In this document: positions 22,226 through 30,614 of the stretch, in pieces
How positions within the stretch are numbered: the stretch's first letter is position 1
Layout of the letters: each line of letters opens with the position of its first letter
Virus record (IMG/VR): IMGVR_UViG_3300009157_000023
Location: 1-55,538 of that record
Direction: 5' to 3' (one strand)
Length of the DNA: 55,538 nt
From: a virus
The notes under the pieces: model-generated
What the model saw: only the letters and a program-made list of their open reading frames with translations
The model's database searches: none
Told to the model about the DNA's origin: nothing
Translations under genes and position numbers: made by a program

Positions 22226-22687
22226 ATGGAAACAAATTACCAGCTTATCAAAACAAAGCTTTTGAAAAAGAAAGCCAAAGCCGTAACCCAGGAAGATTTG
22301 CTTTATCCGGAAAGACTGAAACAGATCGTCCTTGACCTGTTCGGCCTTATGATAAACCACAAAGCCGCCGGCATAGCGGCAAATCAGTGTGGCATAAACC
22401 GGCAAATCTGTCTTATCCGCGACGGGCGCGGGGTGAAATTTCTCATTTTTATAAATCCGGTTATTGTCAAATCTACTCCGCAAACCGCAAGTAACATCGA
22501 AGTCTGTATGTCTTTCCCGGGTGACCGGCGCAGGATGGTTAGGGCCAAAGCCGTTACCGTACGCACCATGGATTTCACCGGCAAGTTTCGCAATATCAAG
22601 TTTCGCGGCAACCAGGCTGCAAGTGTGCAGCACGAAATCGATCACTTGAACGGCTTGACTATTCTGCGCGGGGAGAAAGTGAAATGA
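22226..22687 (+). CDS. def: Peptide deformylase
   Basis: ATG 22226 directly follows the upstream stop. All three deformylase motifs are present: AAGIAANQCGIN at 47-58 (Gln54), EVCMSFPG at 92-99 with the metal ligand Cys94, and QHEIDHLNG at 135-143 with ligands His136 and His140 and catalytic Glu137. Motif II has Val where EGCLS enzymes have Gly. The 153-aa length is that of compact phage deformylases. The enzyme removes the formyl group from nascent proteins; phage copies may favour translation of phage proteins. Confidence 0.9.
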   Translation: METNYQLIKTKLLKKKAKAVTQEDLLYPERLKQIVLDLFGLMINHKAAGIAANQCGINRQICLIRDGRGVKFLIFINPVIVKSTPQTASNIEVCMSFPGDRRRMVRAKAVTVRTMDFTGKFRNIKFRGNQAASVQHEIDHLNGLTILRGEKVK

Positions 22688-22947
22688 AAGGCTTTCACCA
22701 TCTTTACGCCGGGATCCTTGTTCTGCTTGTCGGATTCCTTTTGCTCTGGTCGCACAAAATCATCGCCGTTATCCTGATGGCAGCCGGGATGCTTGTGATG
22801 CTCGATGATATTCATCAACATATCATTCAGGTTTTCCTTGAACCGGAATACAGGAGTCCCCTACACCGGCTGTACGGCAAGTATCTGTGGAATATCCCGG
22901 CGGTCAAGTGGCTAAACAGGTTTGTAGATAGGCTGCTGGGTGCATAA
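22684..22947 (+). CDS. Small two-pass membrane protein, 87 aa
   Basis: Two hydrophobic segments lie at residues 8-22 (AGILVLLVGFLLLWS) and 25-41 (IIAVILMAAGMLVML), followed by a soluble tail with HQHIIQVFLEPEYRSPLHRL. It overlaps the deformylase gene by 4 nt. No family is recognised. Confidence 0.6.
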   Translation: MKGFHHLYAGILVLLVGFLLLWSHKIIAVILMAAGMLVMLDDIHQHIIQVFLEPEYRSPLHRLYGKYLWNIPAVKWLNRFVDRLLGA

Positions 22948-23159
22948 TGGTATTCGCTGATCTAAAAGAAATCACTAAACTTTGCCACTCCTGCAGGCGG
23001 CCGTTCAAGCTCCTGTACCATCCGGACCATCATAAGGTTGCGGTTGCTATGGAACTGGAGTGTCATAAGTGCTGCTTAAAGAAAATAAAGTTACTGAAAG
23101 TGCCGGAAGCGGCAAAATGTAATGTATGCGGTGGGAAAATAAAAGGACCAAGACCATGA
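22947..23159 (+). CDS. Zinc-ribbon protein with three Cys pairs, 70 aa
   Basis: Cys pairs CHSC (residue 13), CHKC (39) and CNVC (58) with intervening beta strands suggest a small zinc-bound protein. It overlaps both neighbours at stop/start. Function unknown. Confidence 0.65.
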   Translation: MVFADLKEITKLCHSCRRPFKLLYHPDHHKVAVAMELECHKCCLKKIKLLKVPEAAKCNVCGGKIKGPRP

Positions 23160-23341
23160 AAAAAGCAAAGTATAGTTTTAGGGACAAAGGCGGAAATCTC
23201 TTTGTCAACTGCGCTGAATGCGAGAATGGCGGCAACGGAAGCGCAGAGGTAAAATGTACATACGGCTGGAACGTCAAGCGGGGCAGCGCAAACCTTGGCT
23301 GCTATAAGGGTGAATTGCGCAACGGGTTGGAGGTAAAATAG
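23156..23341 (+). CDS. Cys-rich small protein, 61 aa
   Basis: The ATG at 23156 overlaps the preceding stop. The product has Cys at CAECENGG, KCTYGW and GCYKGEL, with Gly-rich beta segments, so a small zinc-bound or beta-sheet fold is likely. No family is recognised. Confidence 0.6.
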   Translation: MKKAKYSFRDKGGNLFVNCAECENGGNGSAEVKCTYGWNVKRGSANLGCYKGELRNGLEVK

Positions 23342-23601
23342 TGCGGACCAAATACGTCTTTATCCACTTTGCCGATCTTGGCCTTGATGAATCCGGTGTA
23401 CATCATATTTATAGTTGCCGCAACAATAAATCAGGCCACGAGCTGGGGAAAGTATTTTACTATGCACAATGGAAAATGTACGTTTACTTTCCCAATAATT
23501 CCGCGGTTTACAGCTTGTCTTGCCTGAAAGATATAGCGCAGTTTCTCAAGGACCTGCTGATTTCTTGCGAGCCGAATCTTTTCGCAAGCATAAAGGGATA
23601 A
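23341..23601 (+). CDS. Hypothetical protein, 86 aa (GTG start)
   Basis: The GTG start overlaps the preceding TAG as TAGTG. The product has a beta-rich body with aromatic strands (KVFYYAQWKMYVYFP) and a helical C-terminus. It is the last gene of the overlapping small-gene run before an intergenic promoter-like motif. Confidence 0.6.
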   Translation: MRTKYVFIHFADLGLDESGVHHIYSCRNNKSGHELGKVFYYAQWKMYVYFPNNSAVYSLSCLKDIAQFLKDLLISCEPNLFASIKG

Positions 23602-23649
23602 GCTGGTAAAAAACATTAAAAATGCAAGAATTTACTCTGATTTTTTGAT

Positions 23650-23665
23650 TATGGTATTATATTAA
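23650..23665 (+). promoter_or_regulatory. Shared promoter-like motif, copy 1
   Basis: TATGGTATTATATTAA lies 19 nt upstream of the ParB-methyltransferase gene. The same 16-mer with one C/T change occurs at 34800-34815 before the capsid operon, and a related sequence surrounds the -10 of the early promoter at 3554. TATATT is the likely -10; no clear -35 is present here. Confidence 0.55.
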
Positions 23666-23683
23666 TAAAAAAAGCAAGGCAAT

Positions 23684-24808
23684 ATGACAGAAAAAAATCA
23701 TCATAAAAAGCAGCCTATTGAGCAAGGCGCTTTTAGAAACAGGATCATAGGATATGGCAATGAACCTGTTGATCAGATACTTTTTAATCCGCTAAATTGG
23801 CGCATTCATCCAAAAGAACAGCAGGACGGATTAACTGGCGTGCTTGAGGAAATCGGCTGGGTGCAGAATATAGTCATAAATCGCACAACTGGGCACCTAG
23901 TCGATGGCCATTTGCGCGTACAACTTGCAGACCGCGCTGGTGAGAAAACTGTTCCTGTTACCTATGTCGAATTATCAGAATCAGAAGAAGCAATTATACT
24001 AGCAACTATCGATCCTATTGCAGTACTTGCCGCGACCGACAAGGAAAAGCTGGATGATCTTTTGCATTCGATTCATGCGGAGGATTCCAGGATTCAAGAG
24101 TTGATTTCAGGGATTGCTAAAGATAATGGGTTATATGAATTTAACGAAACCAAAGATGCCGAGCCGCAAATAGACAAGGCCGAGGAATTGCGGGCAAAAT
24201 GGGGAGTCGAAACAGGGCAGCTTTGGCAGCTTGGTGAGCATAGGATTATATGTGGGGATTGTACGGATAAGGTAGTGGTTGAAAAAGTTATGGGGGGGGC
24301 GACGGCAAACATAATGGTCACCGATCCTCCTTATGGAGTTGAATATGATCCATCGTGGCGCAAAAGAGCGGGAGTCAATTTAAACCAAAACAAACTAGGA
24401 AAAGTGACAAACGATAATATAGCCGATTGGTTACCTGCTTGGCAGCTTTTTAGCGGAAGCATAGCATATATTTGGCACGCCGGTAGGCGTACCAGTGAGG
24501 TGCAAGCATCTATTGAGAAAGCTGGATTTGAAATTGTTTGTCAAATAATATGGGCTAAAGATAGATTTGCATTGTCTCGAGGCGATTATCATTGGCAGCA
24601 CGAGCCTTGTTGGTATGCTGTAAGGAAAGGCTCAAACCATCAATGGCTTGGTGCAAGAGATCAGAAAACGCTGTGGAATATTCCAGCCAGAGAAGATGGC
24701 GGGCATGGCCATAGCACACAGAAACCGATTGAATGTATGGCGAGGCCGATAAAAACCATAGTAGTGATTTTGTTTATGAGCCTTTTTCCGGCTCTGGCAC
24801 CACTATAA
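23684..24808 (+). CDS. ParB-like/DNA methyltransferase fusion, frameshifted near its end
   Basis: Residues 28-140 are a ParB/Srx-type domain (NWRIHPKEQQDGL, then LVDGHLRVQLADRAG). The C-terminal part is a beta-type methyltransferase with GEHRIICGDCTD (about 184-195), TDPPYGVEYDP (about 211) and HSTQKPIECMARPIK. At the five-A tract 24751-24755 the frame departs from the family pattern into an unrelated hydrophobic tail. Motif I, EPFSGSGTT, continues in the -1 frame (next feature). Joined, the enzyme would be 414 aa. ParB-methyltransferase fusions are common in phages, placed next to the terminase genes as here. Confidence 0.85.
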   Translation: MTEKNHHKKQPIEQGAFRNRIIGYGNEPVDQILFNPLNWRIHPKEQQDGLTGVLEEIGWVQNIVINRTTGHLVDGHLRVQLADRAGEKTVPVTYVELSESEEAIILATIDPIAVLAATDKEKLDDLLHSIHAEDSRIQELISGIAKDNGLYEFNETKDAEPQIDKAEELRAKWGVETGQLWQLGEHRIICGDCTDKVVVEKVMGGATANIMVTDPPYGVEYDPSWRKRAGVNLNQNKLGKVTNDNIADWLPAWQLFSGSIAYIWHAGRRTSEVQASIEKAGFEIVCQIIWAKDRFALSRGDYHWQHEPCWYAVRKGSNHQWLGARDQKTLWNIPAREDGGHGHSTQKPIECMARPIKTIVVILFMSLFPALAPL

Positions 24809-24927
24809 TCGCCTGTGAAAACCTAAACCGCAAGTGCCGGGCTGTTGAAATATCACCTGCTTACGTTGCTGTGGCAATTCAGCGGTGGGTTGATGTAACT
24901 GGAAAAGAACCGGTATTATTAAAGTAG
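24733..24927 (+). CDS. C-terminal fragment of the ParB-methyltransferase (-1 frame)
   Basis: This frame holds KNHSSDFVYEPFSGSGTTII (SAM-binding motif I) and the usual C-terminus RKCRAVEISPAYVAVAIQRW. It joins the upstream gene at 24751-24755 by a -1 shift. The local A AAA ACC is a poor slippery heptamer, so a one-base deletion, real or from assembly, is the likelier cause. Without the join the methyltransferase would lack SAM binding. Confidence 0.75.
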   Translation: MYGEADKNHSSDFVYEPFSGSGTTIIACENLNRKCRAVEISPAYVAVAIQRWVDVTGKEPVLLK

Positions 24928-24949
24928 TTGTTCATCTAACAGGTTCAAA

Positions 24950-25465
24950 ATGCACAACTCAATCAAAAGAATCAAAACCCAGGAACGCCGCAAATTCGTT
25001 CTTTTATTAAGAAAAAGCGGCGTTCATTACGATGAAATAGTAAATGCTGTTTATAATAAATTCAAGGTCGAGGATCTTCCGAAAGGCTACGATGAGCGGC
25101 AATGCTGCCAGGACGTACGCCGGGAGCTTAAAAAGCTGAATGAAGCGACCAAAGAGGAAACGGCAGAACTAAGGAGAATAAATAATGAGCGGCTTGATGA
25201 TCTTTTAATGACATATTTTAGCAAGGCAAAAAACGGTAATATAAAAGCAGCTGAGATTGTACTTAAGGTTTTAGATAGATATGGCAAATATAATCCGGGT
25301 CTTGATGTGCCTATTGCTGTTGCACCCACAGATCCAACAGGACAAAAAGAATTTGGAACAAGCAATATCGAAAAATTCCTTGCAGCTAACCCAGAGGCAA
25401 GAGAAGTATTATCAGACCTATTCGAAAAACTTGCTATCGATACAGGCGGGACTGGCAAGGACTGA
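24950..25465 (+). CDS. terS: Terminase small subunit candidate
   Basis: The 171-aa protein is helical. It has an N-terminal DNA-binding-like region (KFVLLLRKSGVHYDEIVNAV), a central helix pair, and GNIKAAEIVLKVLDRYGKY, a segment often seen in small terminase subunits or associated HTH proteins. It lies directly before the large subunit and overlaps it by 35 nt with the start chosen. It would recognise phage DNA for packaging. Assignment is by position and pattern. Confidence 0.65.
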   Translation: MHNSIKRIKTQERRKFVLLLRKSGVHYDEIVNAVYNKFKVEDLPKGYDERQCCQDVRRELKKLNEATKEETAELRRINNERLDDLLMTYFSKAKNGNIKAAEIVLKVLDRYGKYNPGLDVPIAVAPTDPTGQKEFGTSNIEKFLAANPEAREVLSDLFEKLAIDTGGTGKD

Positions 25466-26819
25466 TTATCTATTTTATTTAAAACTTGTTCATCATTATT
25501 CTTATAAGGTCTCTGCCCACAATAGATATATCGCAAACATCTGCCAGCGGATAGAAGCAGGGGAGTTAAAGAGGGTTATGTTTTTCCTTCCTCCAAGGCA
25601 TTCTAAGAGCATGTCAGTAAGCGAAACCTTTCCAAGCTGGTTTATCGGAAAGAACCCTGACCGCCGGGTGATAGAGGTAAGTTACGGGGATGCGCTGGCA
25701 AAAAGATTCGGCAGGCTCAACCGGCGCAAGATAGAAGAATTCGGAAAAGCTCTTTGGAATATCGAAACAAGCCATGATAATGCCTCTGTTACGGATTGGG
25801 GAATACATAAAAAAGACGGAGGCATGATTTCAGCCGGCATAGGCGCGGGGATTTCAGGCTTCGGGGCAGATCTGCTATTGCTCGATGATTTAATAAAAAA
25901 CAAACAAGAAGCGGATTCGATTACCTATCGGGATATGGTTTGGGGAGAATGGCAAAATACCTTAGTAACACGGCTGCACCCGAATGCAGCAATAATACTA
26001 ATTTTAACCCGCTGGCATGAGGATGATATTGCCGGAAGAATCCTGGCCACGGAAGCGGAAAAGTGGACGGTCGTAAAACTACCAGCGGTTGCAGAGGAAA
26101 ACGATTTATTAGGACGTAAATTAGGCGAACCGCTCTGGCCGGAACATGGCTTTGATCTTGCCTGGGCCATTGATAAGAAAAAAGAGGTCGGGACACAAAC
26201 CTGGAACGCCCTTTACCAGCAGCGGCCCTCCCCGCAAGAAGGCGGGATCTATAAGCGGCAATGGTGGAAGTACTACACGGTATTGCCGGCGGACCTTGAG
26301 GAAATCGTCCTCAGTATGGACGCGTCTTTTAAGGATGAAGCCGCGGCGAGCGGCGACGTTGATTATGTGGCTTTGCAGGCATGGGGACGGATCGGGGCAA
26401 ACAAGTTTTTGCTGGACCAGATAAGGGCCAAGATGAATTATCCGGATACCGTAAAGGCTTTTAGGAATTTCGCCTATAAATGGCAGAAAGCAAAGGCGAA
26501 GCTGATCGAGGACAAAGCCAATGGCCCGGCTATCATAGCGACCTTGAAAAACGAGATAGCGGGTATCATTGCGGTGGAACCGCAAGGCTCAAAATCCGCC
26601 CGCTATGCGGCATCCTCTCCCCAGGTCGAGGCGGGCAATGTGTATTTGCCGGATCCGGCTATCGCGCCATGGATCCACGATTTTGTGGAAGAGTTGGCAG
26701 ACGCGCCAAACGGGAAATATGACGACCAGGCCGATGCAGCAGCGCAGGCACTTTTGTACTTTGAACGGGAAAAGAAACAGGGCGGATCGGTTTCAAGTTT
26801 TACGACGCTAAGCATATAA
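25431..26819 (+). CDS. terL: Terminase large subunit
   Basis: The protein begins with the conserved ARTDYLFYLKLVHHYS region; the frame is open from 25281, but TTG 25431 limits overlap with the small subunit. No start has a good ribosome binding site, so the exact start is uncertain. The ATPase has Walker A LPPRHSKS (about 53-60), RIIEVSY-like RRVIEVSYGD, Walker B DLLLLDDL, and coupling motif ILTRWHEDD. The nuclease domain has SMDASFKD and the late KYDDQADAAAQAL. It powers DNA packaging into the procapsid. Confidence 0.93.
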   Translation: MLSIQAGLARTDYLFYLKLVHHYSYKVSAHNRYIANICQRIEAGELKRVMFFLPPRHSKSMSVSETFPSWFIGKNPDRRVIEVSYGDALAKRFGRLNRRKIEEFGKALWNIETSHDNASVTDWGIHKKDGGMISAGIGAGISGFGADLLLLDDLIKNKQEADSITYRDMVWGEWQNTLVTRLHPNAAIILILTRWHEDDIAGRILATEAEKWTVVKLPAVAEENDLLGRKLGEPLWPEHGFDLAWAIDKKKEVGTQTWNALYQQRPSPQEGGIYKRQWWKYYTVLPADLEEIVLSMDASFKDEAAASGDVDYVALQAWGRIGANKFLLDQIRAKMNYPDTVKAFRNFAYKWQKAKAKLIEDKANGPAIIATLKNEIAGIIAVEPQGSKSARYAASSPQVEAGNVYLPDPAIAPWIHDFVEELADAPNGKYDDQADAAAQALLYFEREKKQGGSVSSFTTLSI

Positions 26820-26838
26820 ATATTGAAAGGGTTTTAAG

Positions 26839-28257
26839 ATGAACTATTTTAGCAATTTAATATCCGCAATCCTTGCGAAAAATCCCAACCGCGACAAAGT
26901 AACGTCCCTGGCAGACAGATCCAGCGAAAAGCCTGTTGAATCCCGGCTAACCACCGCTCCCGGCGAATTCGATATATTTCCCTCTAATTACGGCCGTAGC
27001 ACCATAGAGATGCCGACCGTGCAAAGCGGCTACTACTATGAGGTACGGGATGCCTGGCAGATGTATGCCAATGACGATCGGGTAAGGTCCACTATCGACA
27101 GTATAGCCGATGACGCGACTCAGGTCAATAGAAACGGTTTTCCTTTTGGCGTCAGCGTCAAACTGCAGAACGGCAACACCAATGCAAAGACAGAGGAGCT
27201 GGCAGGCTATATCCATAACGAGCTAAAGCGCCTGGAAATCTACAAGCGTTCATCGGATATGATTAAATTCGCTCTATTGGAAGGCTCCCGTTTTTACCGC
27301 ATAGTGACCGATACGCAGGCCTCCCAGGTGACAGAACTTCGTCATATCAAGGGACCGCGAAACGGCTATATTATGGTACGGCTTGAGGAAGAGCCCTTCA
27401 CCGGCTTTTATACGCAGTTTGATTTTTCTTCGCAAAAGATTGTAGCTGCTTTCTGGCCGTGGGAAGTGCTGAGGTTCGACTGGAATCTCCCGGATGAATC
27501 GGCTTACGGCATGGGGCTGTTTTCTTCGTCCAGGCCGAACTGGAAGAGGTTGGATAAAACGGAATCGGATTTGTATATCGCAAGGAAAACAAGGGCCTAT
27601 GCCCGTACCAACAGGGAATATCCCGGGGCGACTATTGAGCAGCTGAAAGAGCTTAAGGCTGATCACGACAACGCCGTGAAAAAGGCTGGGCCGATGTCAA
27701 TAGAATCGGACATTTTTACCACCGGCAAGGCCTCTGTGCTGGACACCTCAAATGCTGCTATCTATAGCATTGAAGATGTCGAATACGCACAGCGCAAGCT
27801 TTTTGCCTCAGGCCGCCGGCCTGTTTCGCTATTGGGCGGGTATGGCAAAGACGCGGTGAACCGGGCGGTATTGGATAGGCAGGAACACCGCTATATTTCC
27901 GGTTTCCTCTCAGGCGTGACGGAGATGTTTGACTCTGCCATGAAGCCTCTGCTTAATATCATGCTACTTGTAGGCGATTATTACGCGCCGGATTATCAGA
28001 TATCCTTTGAATGGACGAAAAAGAGCGTTGAGGATAAGAAGGCCATGGCCGAGATTATCAGGGACGGGGTAGACAGAAAAGCTGTGCCGCTATCTCTGTA
28101 TGCGATGCTATTCGATCTTGATCCAAAGGGAATACAGAAAGAGATTGAAGAGGATCAGGCCCGGCTTGCGGAATGGGAAGAAAAGTACGGGCCAAAATTC
28201 GAAAATCCGGGGTTTGTGGCGCCGGAGGGAAATAAACAAACTAAGATAGGAGAATAA
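26839..28257 (+). CDS. Portal protein
   Basis: The 472-aa protein has the portal layout: an N-terminal region with YYYEVRDAWQMYANDDRVRS, a central part including RFDWNLPDESAYGMGLF, and a long C-terminal helix, then an acidic tail (KEIEEDQARLAEWEEKYGP). It lies between large terminase and minor head protein, the canonical position. It forms the dodecameric DNA channel and docks the terminase. Confidence 0.87.
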   Translation: MNYFSNLISAILAKNPNRDKVTSLADRSSEKPVESRLTTAPGEFDIFPSNYGRSTIEMPTVQSGYYYEVRDAWQMYANDDRVRSTIDSIADDATQVNRNGFPFGVSVKLQNGNTNAKTEELAGYIHNELKRLEIYKRSSDMIKFALLEGSRFYRIVTDTQASQVTELRHIKGPRNGYIMVRLEEEPFTGFYTQFDFSSQKIVAAFWPWEVLRFDWNLPDESAYGMGLFSSSRPNWKRLDKTESDLYIARKTRAYARTNREYPGATIEQLKELKADHDNAVKKAGPMSIESDIFTTGKASVLDTSNAAIYSIEDVEYAQRKLFASGRRPVSLLGGYGKDAVNRAVLDRQEHRYISGFLSGVTEMFDSAMKPLLNIMLLVGDYYAPDYQISFEWTKKSVEDKKAMAEIIRDGVDRKAVPLSLYAMLFDLDPKGIQKEIEEDQARLAEWEEKYGPKFENPGFVAPEGNKQTKIGE

Positions 28258-28258
28258 T

Positions 28259-28495
28259 ATGGCTGGCTCTTTCCATCATATAATTGATCCGCAAGACTTA
28301 TCGTTTAGAGGAACCGAGTTTATAGAAAACCTCGGAGATGCTTATGAAGCTTTAGAGGAATGCTACTATATGATAATGCACCTCACTAAAGGCAACAAGA
28401 AAACAATTTTCGAGGCATATCGAGACGGATATGCAAAGAAGAATAAACTACCTGCAGGAACTTATAAACAATATTGGCAATCAGAAGAAAAGTAA
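28259..28495 (+). CDS. Hypothetical protein, 78 aa
   Basis: It starts two bases after the portal stop region. The product is acidic and helical (NLGDAYEALEECYYMIMHLT). No family is recognised. Its place within the head operon suggests a late accessory role. Confidence 0.6.
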   Translation: MAGSFHHIIDPQDLSFRGTEFIENLGDAYEALEECYYMIMHLTKGNKKTIFEAYRDGYAKKNKLPAGTYKQYWQSEEK

Positions 28496-28541
28496 GGAGT
28501 TGCCATTCCGGAAGCAAAATAACAACAAACAGGAGCGAGTC

Positions 28542-28772
28542 ATGGACCAAGCAGGCGAATTAAAATACTACTATTTAGATTTCGACAGAAACGAGCTTGT
28601 GGCGAAAGAAGAGGAATTGATAAAGAGGTATGATGCTGCCCCTCACAATTATTGTGCCTTTCCCTATTTCTCTAAGGGCTATGTTTTGATGGCTGCAAGC
28701 CGCAATGAAATTTCGCAGACTGTTGCAGAGATGAGGTTGAACGCTATTTTAAACAAACAGGAGCAATTATGA
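28542..28772 (+). CDS. Hypothetical protein, 76 aa
   Basis: ATG 28542 follows AGGAGCGAG; the longer frame from 28431 would overlap the upstream gene. The product has an alpha/beta pattern with YYYLDFDRNELVAKEEELIK. It overlaps the next gene by 4 nt. Function unknown. Confidence 0.6.
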   Translation: MDQAGELKYYYLDFDRNELVAKEEELIKRYDAAPHNYCAFPYFSKGYVLMAASRNEISQTVAEMRLNAILNKQEQL

Positions 28773-29122
28773 AAGTTAGAATCAAACCCGGCGCTGTAGT
28801 GGCGCGAGATTTGTCTGTTTTAACCTGGAAAGGCGATCCAACTGTTTTCGATGTCGAGCCGCACACTAGGGGCCGGTACAAGTGCGTTGCACATGGGTAC
28901 GGCTGTACGACTGATTGCGGCATTTATTACGGTGCCGGTCCGCTTTTGGTTCGCAAAGAGGACGTTATCGAAGTTACCGAAGATGAACAGGAGGCCCCTG
29001 CAGGAATAAGCTGGATAGAATCGGAAATGCACCGGCTGGAAAAACTGATAATTGATTTGTGCAAAAAGGTCGAAGACATAGACCGAATACAGTCGTCGCG
29101 CACAAGAACTAGAGCGAGCTAG
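28769..29122 (+). CDS. Small beta-barrel-like protein with C-terminal helix, 117 aa
   Basis: The N-terminal 70 residues are beta-rich (VRIKPGAVVARDLSVLTWKG, later GPLLVRKEDVIEV), a pattern similar to KOW/SH3 barrels, with CVAHGYGCTTDCG in the middle. The C-terminal 40 residues are a helix. It precedes the minor head protein by 4 nt. Function unknown. Confidence 0.6.
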   Translation: MKVRIKPGAVVARDLSVLTWKGDPTVFDVEPHTRGRYKCVAHGYGCTTDCGIYYGAGPLLVRKEDVIEVTEDEQEAPAGISWIESEMHRLEKLIIDLCKKVEDIDRIQSSRTRTRAS

Positions 29123-29126
29123 AATA

Positions 29127-30614
29127 ATGGAACTCTCCGACTATCAGGCCCTTATCCTGAAAGCTCGCACCTCTGGCCAGCAAATCACCGATGATTCGTT
29201 GCGGAAAATCCGCTATGCCTTTGAAAAGGCCTACGAAGATATTTCCCGCATGCTGCGCGACCTGGATAACGATCCCCGCAAGACGGCACAAAGGCAGCTT
29301 TGGCGAATGAAAAAAGAATACTTGAAACAGGTGGTTTTGGGACTCAATAACGGCTATGCCGATGCCCTGAAAGAGGGGATGAACCTCACCGCTATCACAG
29401 CTTCAGAGATCGACCGCCTGGCCGAATCGATGGCGCTCGGATCGGTGGGCAAGGATACCACTATTATTTCGCAGGAATTCGCCAAAATCCCTATTGCCGC
29501 CGTCGATGCAGTCTGGACAAGGATCGGCCCGGACGGACTCACTCTGTCAAAAAGGATCTGGAACGTCTCCAAGCATACTTACCGGCGGGTTGACGGTATA
29601 GTACTTTCCGGCATAGCGCGGGGACAGAGCGCGGTAAATATGGCCAAAGAGCTGCAGCAGGATATTCTCGGAATCAAATCAAACCTGCAGATCCCGGAAA
29701 GCCAGCGCTGGACTACCGGCATATCGAAATCCGTGCGCGGGCGGGGAACGATCCACTACAACGCTTTGAGGCTGGCCAGGACGGAGATCGGCAATGCCTA
29801 TCACGAGGCGGATATAATGGGTGCGATGAAAAGCCTGGTAACGGGCGGGGTGAGATGGAATTTATCAATCCAACATGCCCGCTATGATGTGTGTCTGAGA
29901 AAAGGAACTTTAATATACACATTAAGGGGTTATATTCCAATCGAACAGGTAACAAAAAATGACTATGTCATGACGCACAATGGTAGAATAAGAAAGGTCA
30001 ATAAAACCTACCAGAGTCATTTTAACGGTGAATATATGGTCTCTCTTTATTATCAGGATGGCCATGGCCTTAAACGGATTGTAGCAACACCTAACCACCC
30101 GATCTTTACAGATAACGGAGTAGTTGCTGCTATTGATGTCAATTGCGGATTTGGTAAAAACGCTTATGTATCGCAAAATAAAATATATATTCATCCTGCA
30201 GGAGAAGTAGTTTATAATTTAGGTGTTGAAGAAGATCATTCGTATATCGCAAATGGCATAGCGGTTCATAATTGCGACATTCTTTCCTCTCAGGACGCTT
30301 ACGGTTTAGGCTCCGGCGTGTACCCACCCGAGGGCGTGCCCTTATACCCTCACCCTAATGACATGTGCTATACTACCAGGGTGATCAAACCTAAATCGGA
30401 GTGGGGTAAGAAACGCAAGCCGGTGAATATCAAGGATGATTTCACGTTCAAGCATCCTGAAGAGACAACCTACCTTGACGCGACCAGGCGGGTTGAAGTG
30501 ACGGAGAAAATAACCGAGCATTATGCGGACACCGTCGAGGCGCAGTTTAGGGCCATGATGGATAATATTGTAGGTGCTAGGAAGTTTAAAGGGATAGAGG
30601 TCGAGGCGGACTAA
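29127..30614 (+). CDS. Mu F/SPP1 gp7-type minor head protein, interrupted by an intein
   Basis: Residues 1-255 are the helical N-terminal part of the family, including ARTEIGNAYHEADIMG near residue 213. The reading frame then continues through a 127-residue intein (residues 256-382). The host protein resumes at Cys383 with CDILSSQDAYGLGSGVYP and PHPNDMCYTT, the conserved metal-like core of this family. Spliced length is 368 aa. The protein attaches to the portal and may be ejected with DNA. The precursor gene ends one base inside the next start. Confidence 0.9.
   Translation: MELSDYQALILKARTSGQQITDDSLRKIRYAFEKAYEDISRMLRDLDNDPRKTAQRQLWRMKKEYLKQVVLGLNNGYADALKEGMNLTAITASEIDRLAESMALGSVGKDTTIISQEFAKIPIAAVDAVWTRIGPDGLTLSKRIWNVSKHTYRRVDGIVLSGIARGQSAVNMAKELQQDILGIKSNLQIPESQRWTTGISKSVRGRGTIHYNALRLARTEIGNAYHEADIMGAMKSLVTGGVRWNLSIQHARYDVCLRKGTLIYTLRGYIPIEQVTKNDYVMTHNGRIRKVNKTYQSHFNGEYMVSLYYQDGHGLKRIVATPNHPIFTDNGVVAAIDVNCGFGKNAYVSQNKIYIHPAGEVVYNLGVEEDHSYIANGIAVHNCDILSSQDAYGLGSGVYPPEGVPLYPHPNDMCYTTRVIKPKSEWGKKRKPVNIKDDFTFKHPEETTYLDATRRVEVTEKITEHYADTVEAQFRAMMDNIVGARKFKGIEVEAD
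29892..30272 (+). mobile_element. Mini-intein (Hint domain, 127 aa, no homing endonuclease)
   Basis: The element begins at Cys1 of CLRKGTLIYTLRGYIPIEQV (block A) and ends with block F/G VYNLGVEEDHSYIANGIAVH followed by Asn. The next residue is Cys383, the +1 nucleophile. Block B is VATPNHPIF with the Thr-x2-His pair. Every residue needed for splicing is visible: Cys1, block B His, penultimate His, terminal Asn, Cys+1. There is no LAGLIDADG or HNH domain. At 127 aa it is among the shortest known inteins. The insertion lies in the most conserved part of the host protein, as inteins usually do. Confidence 0.9.
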
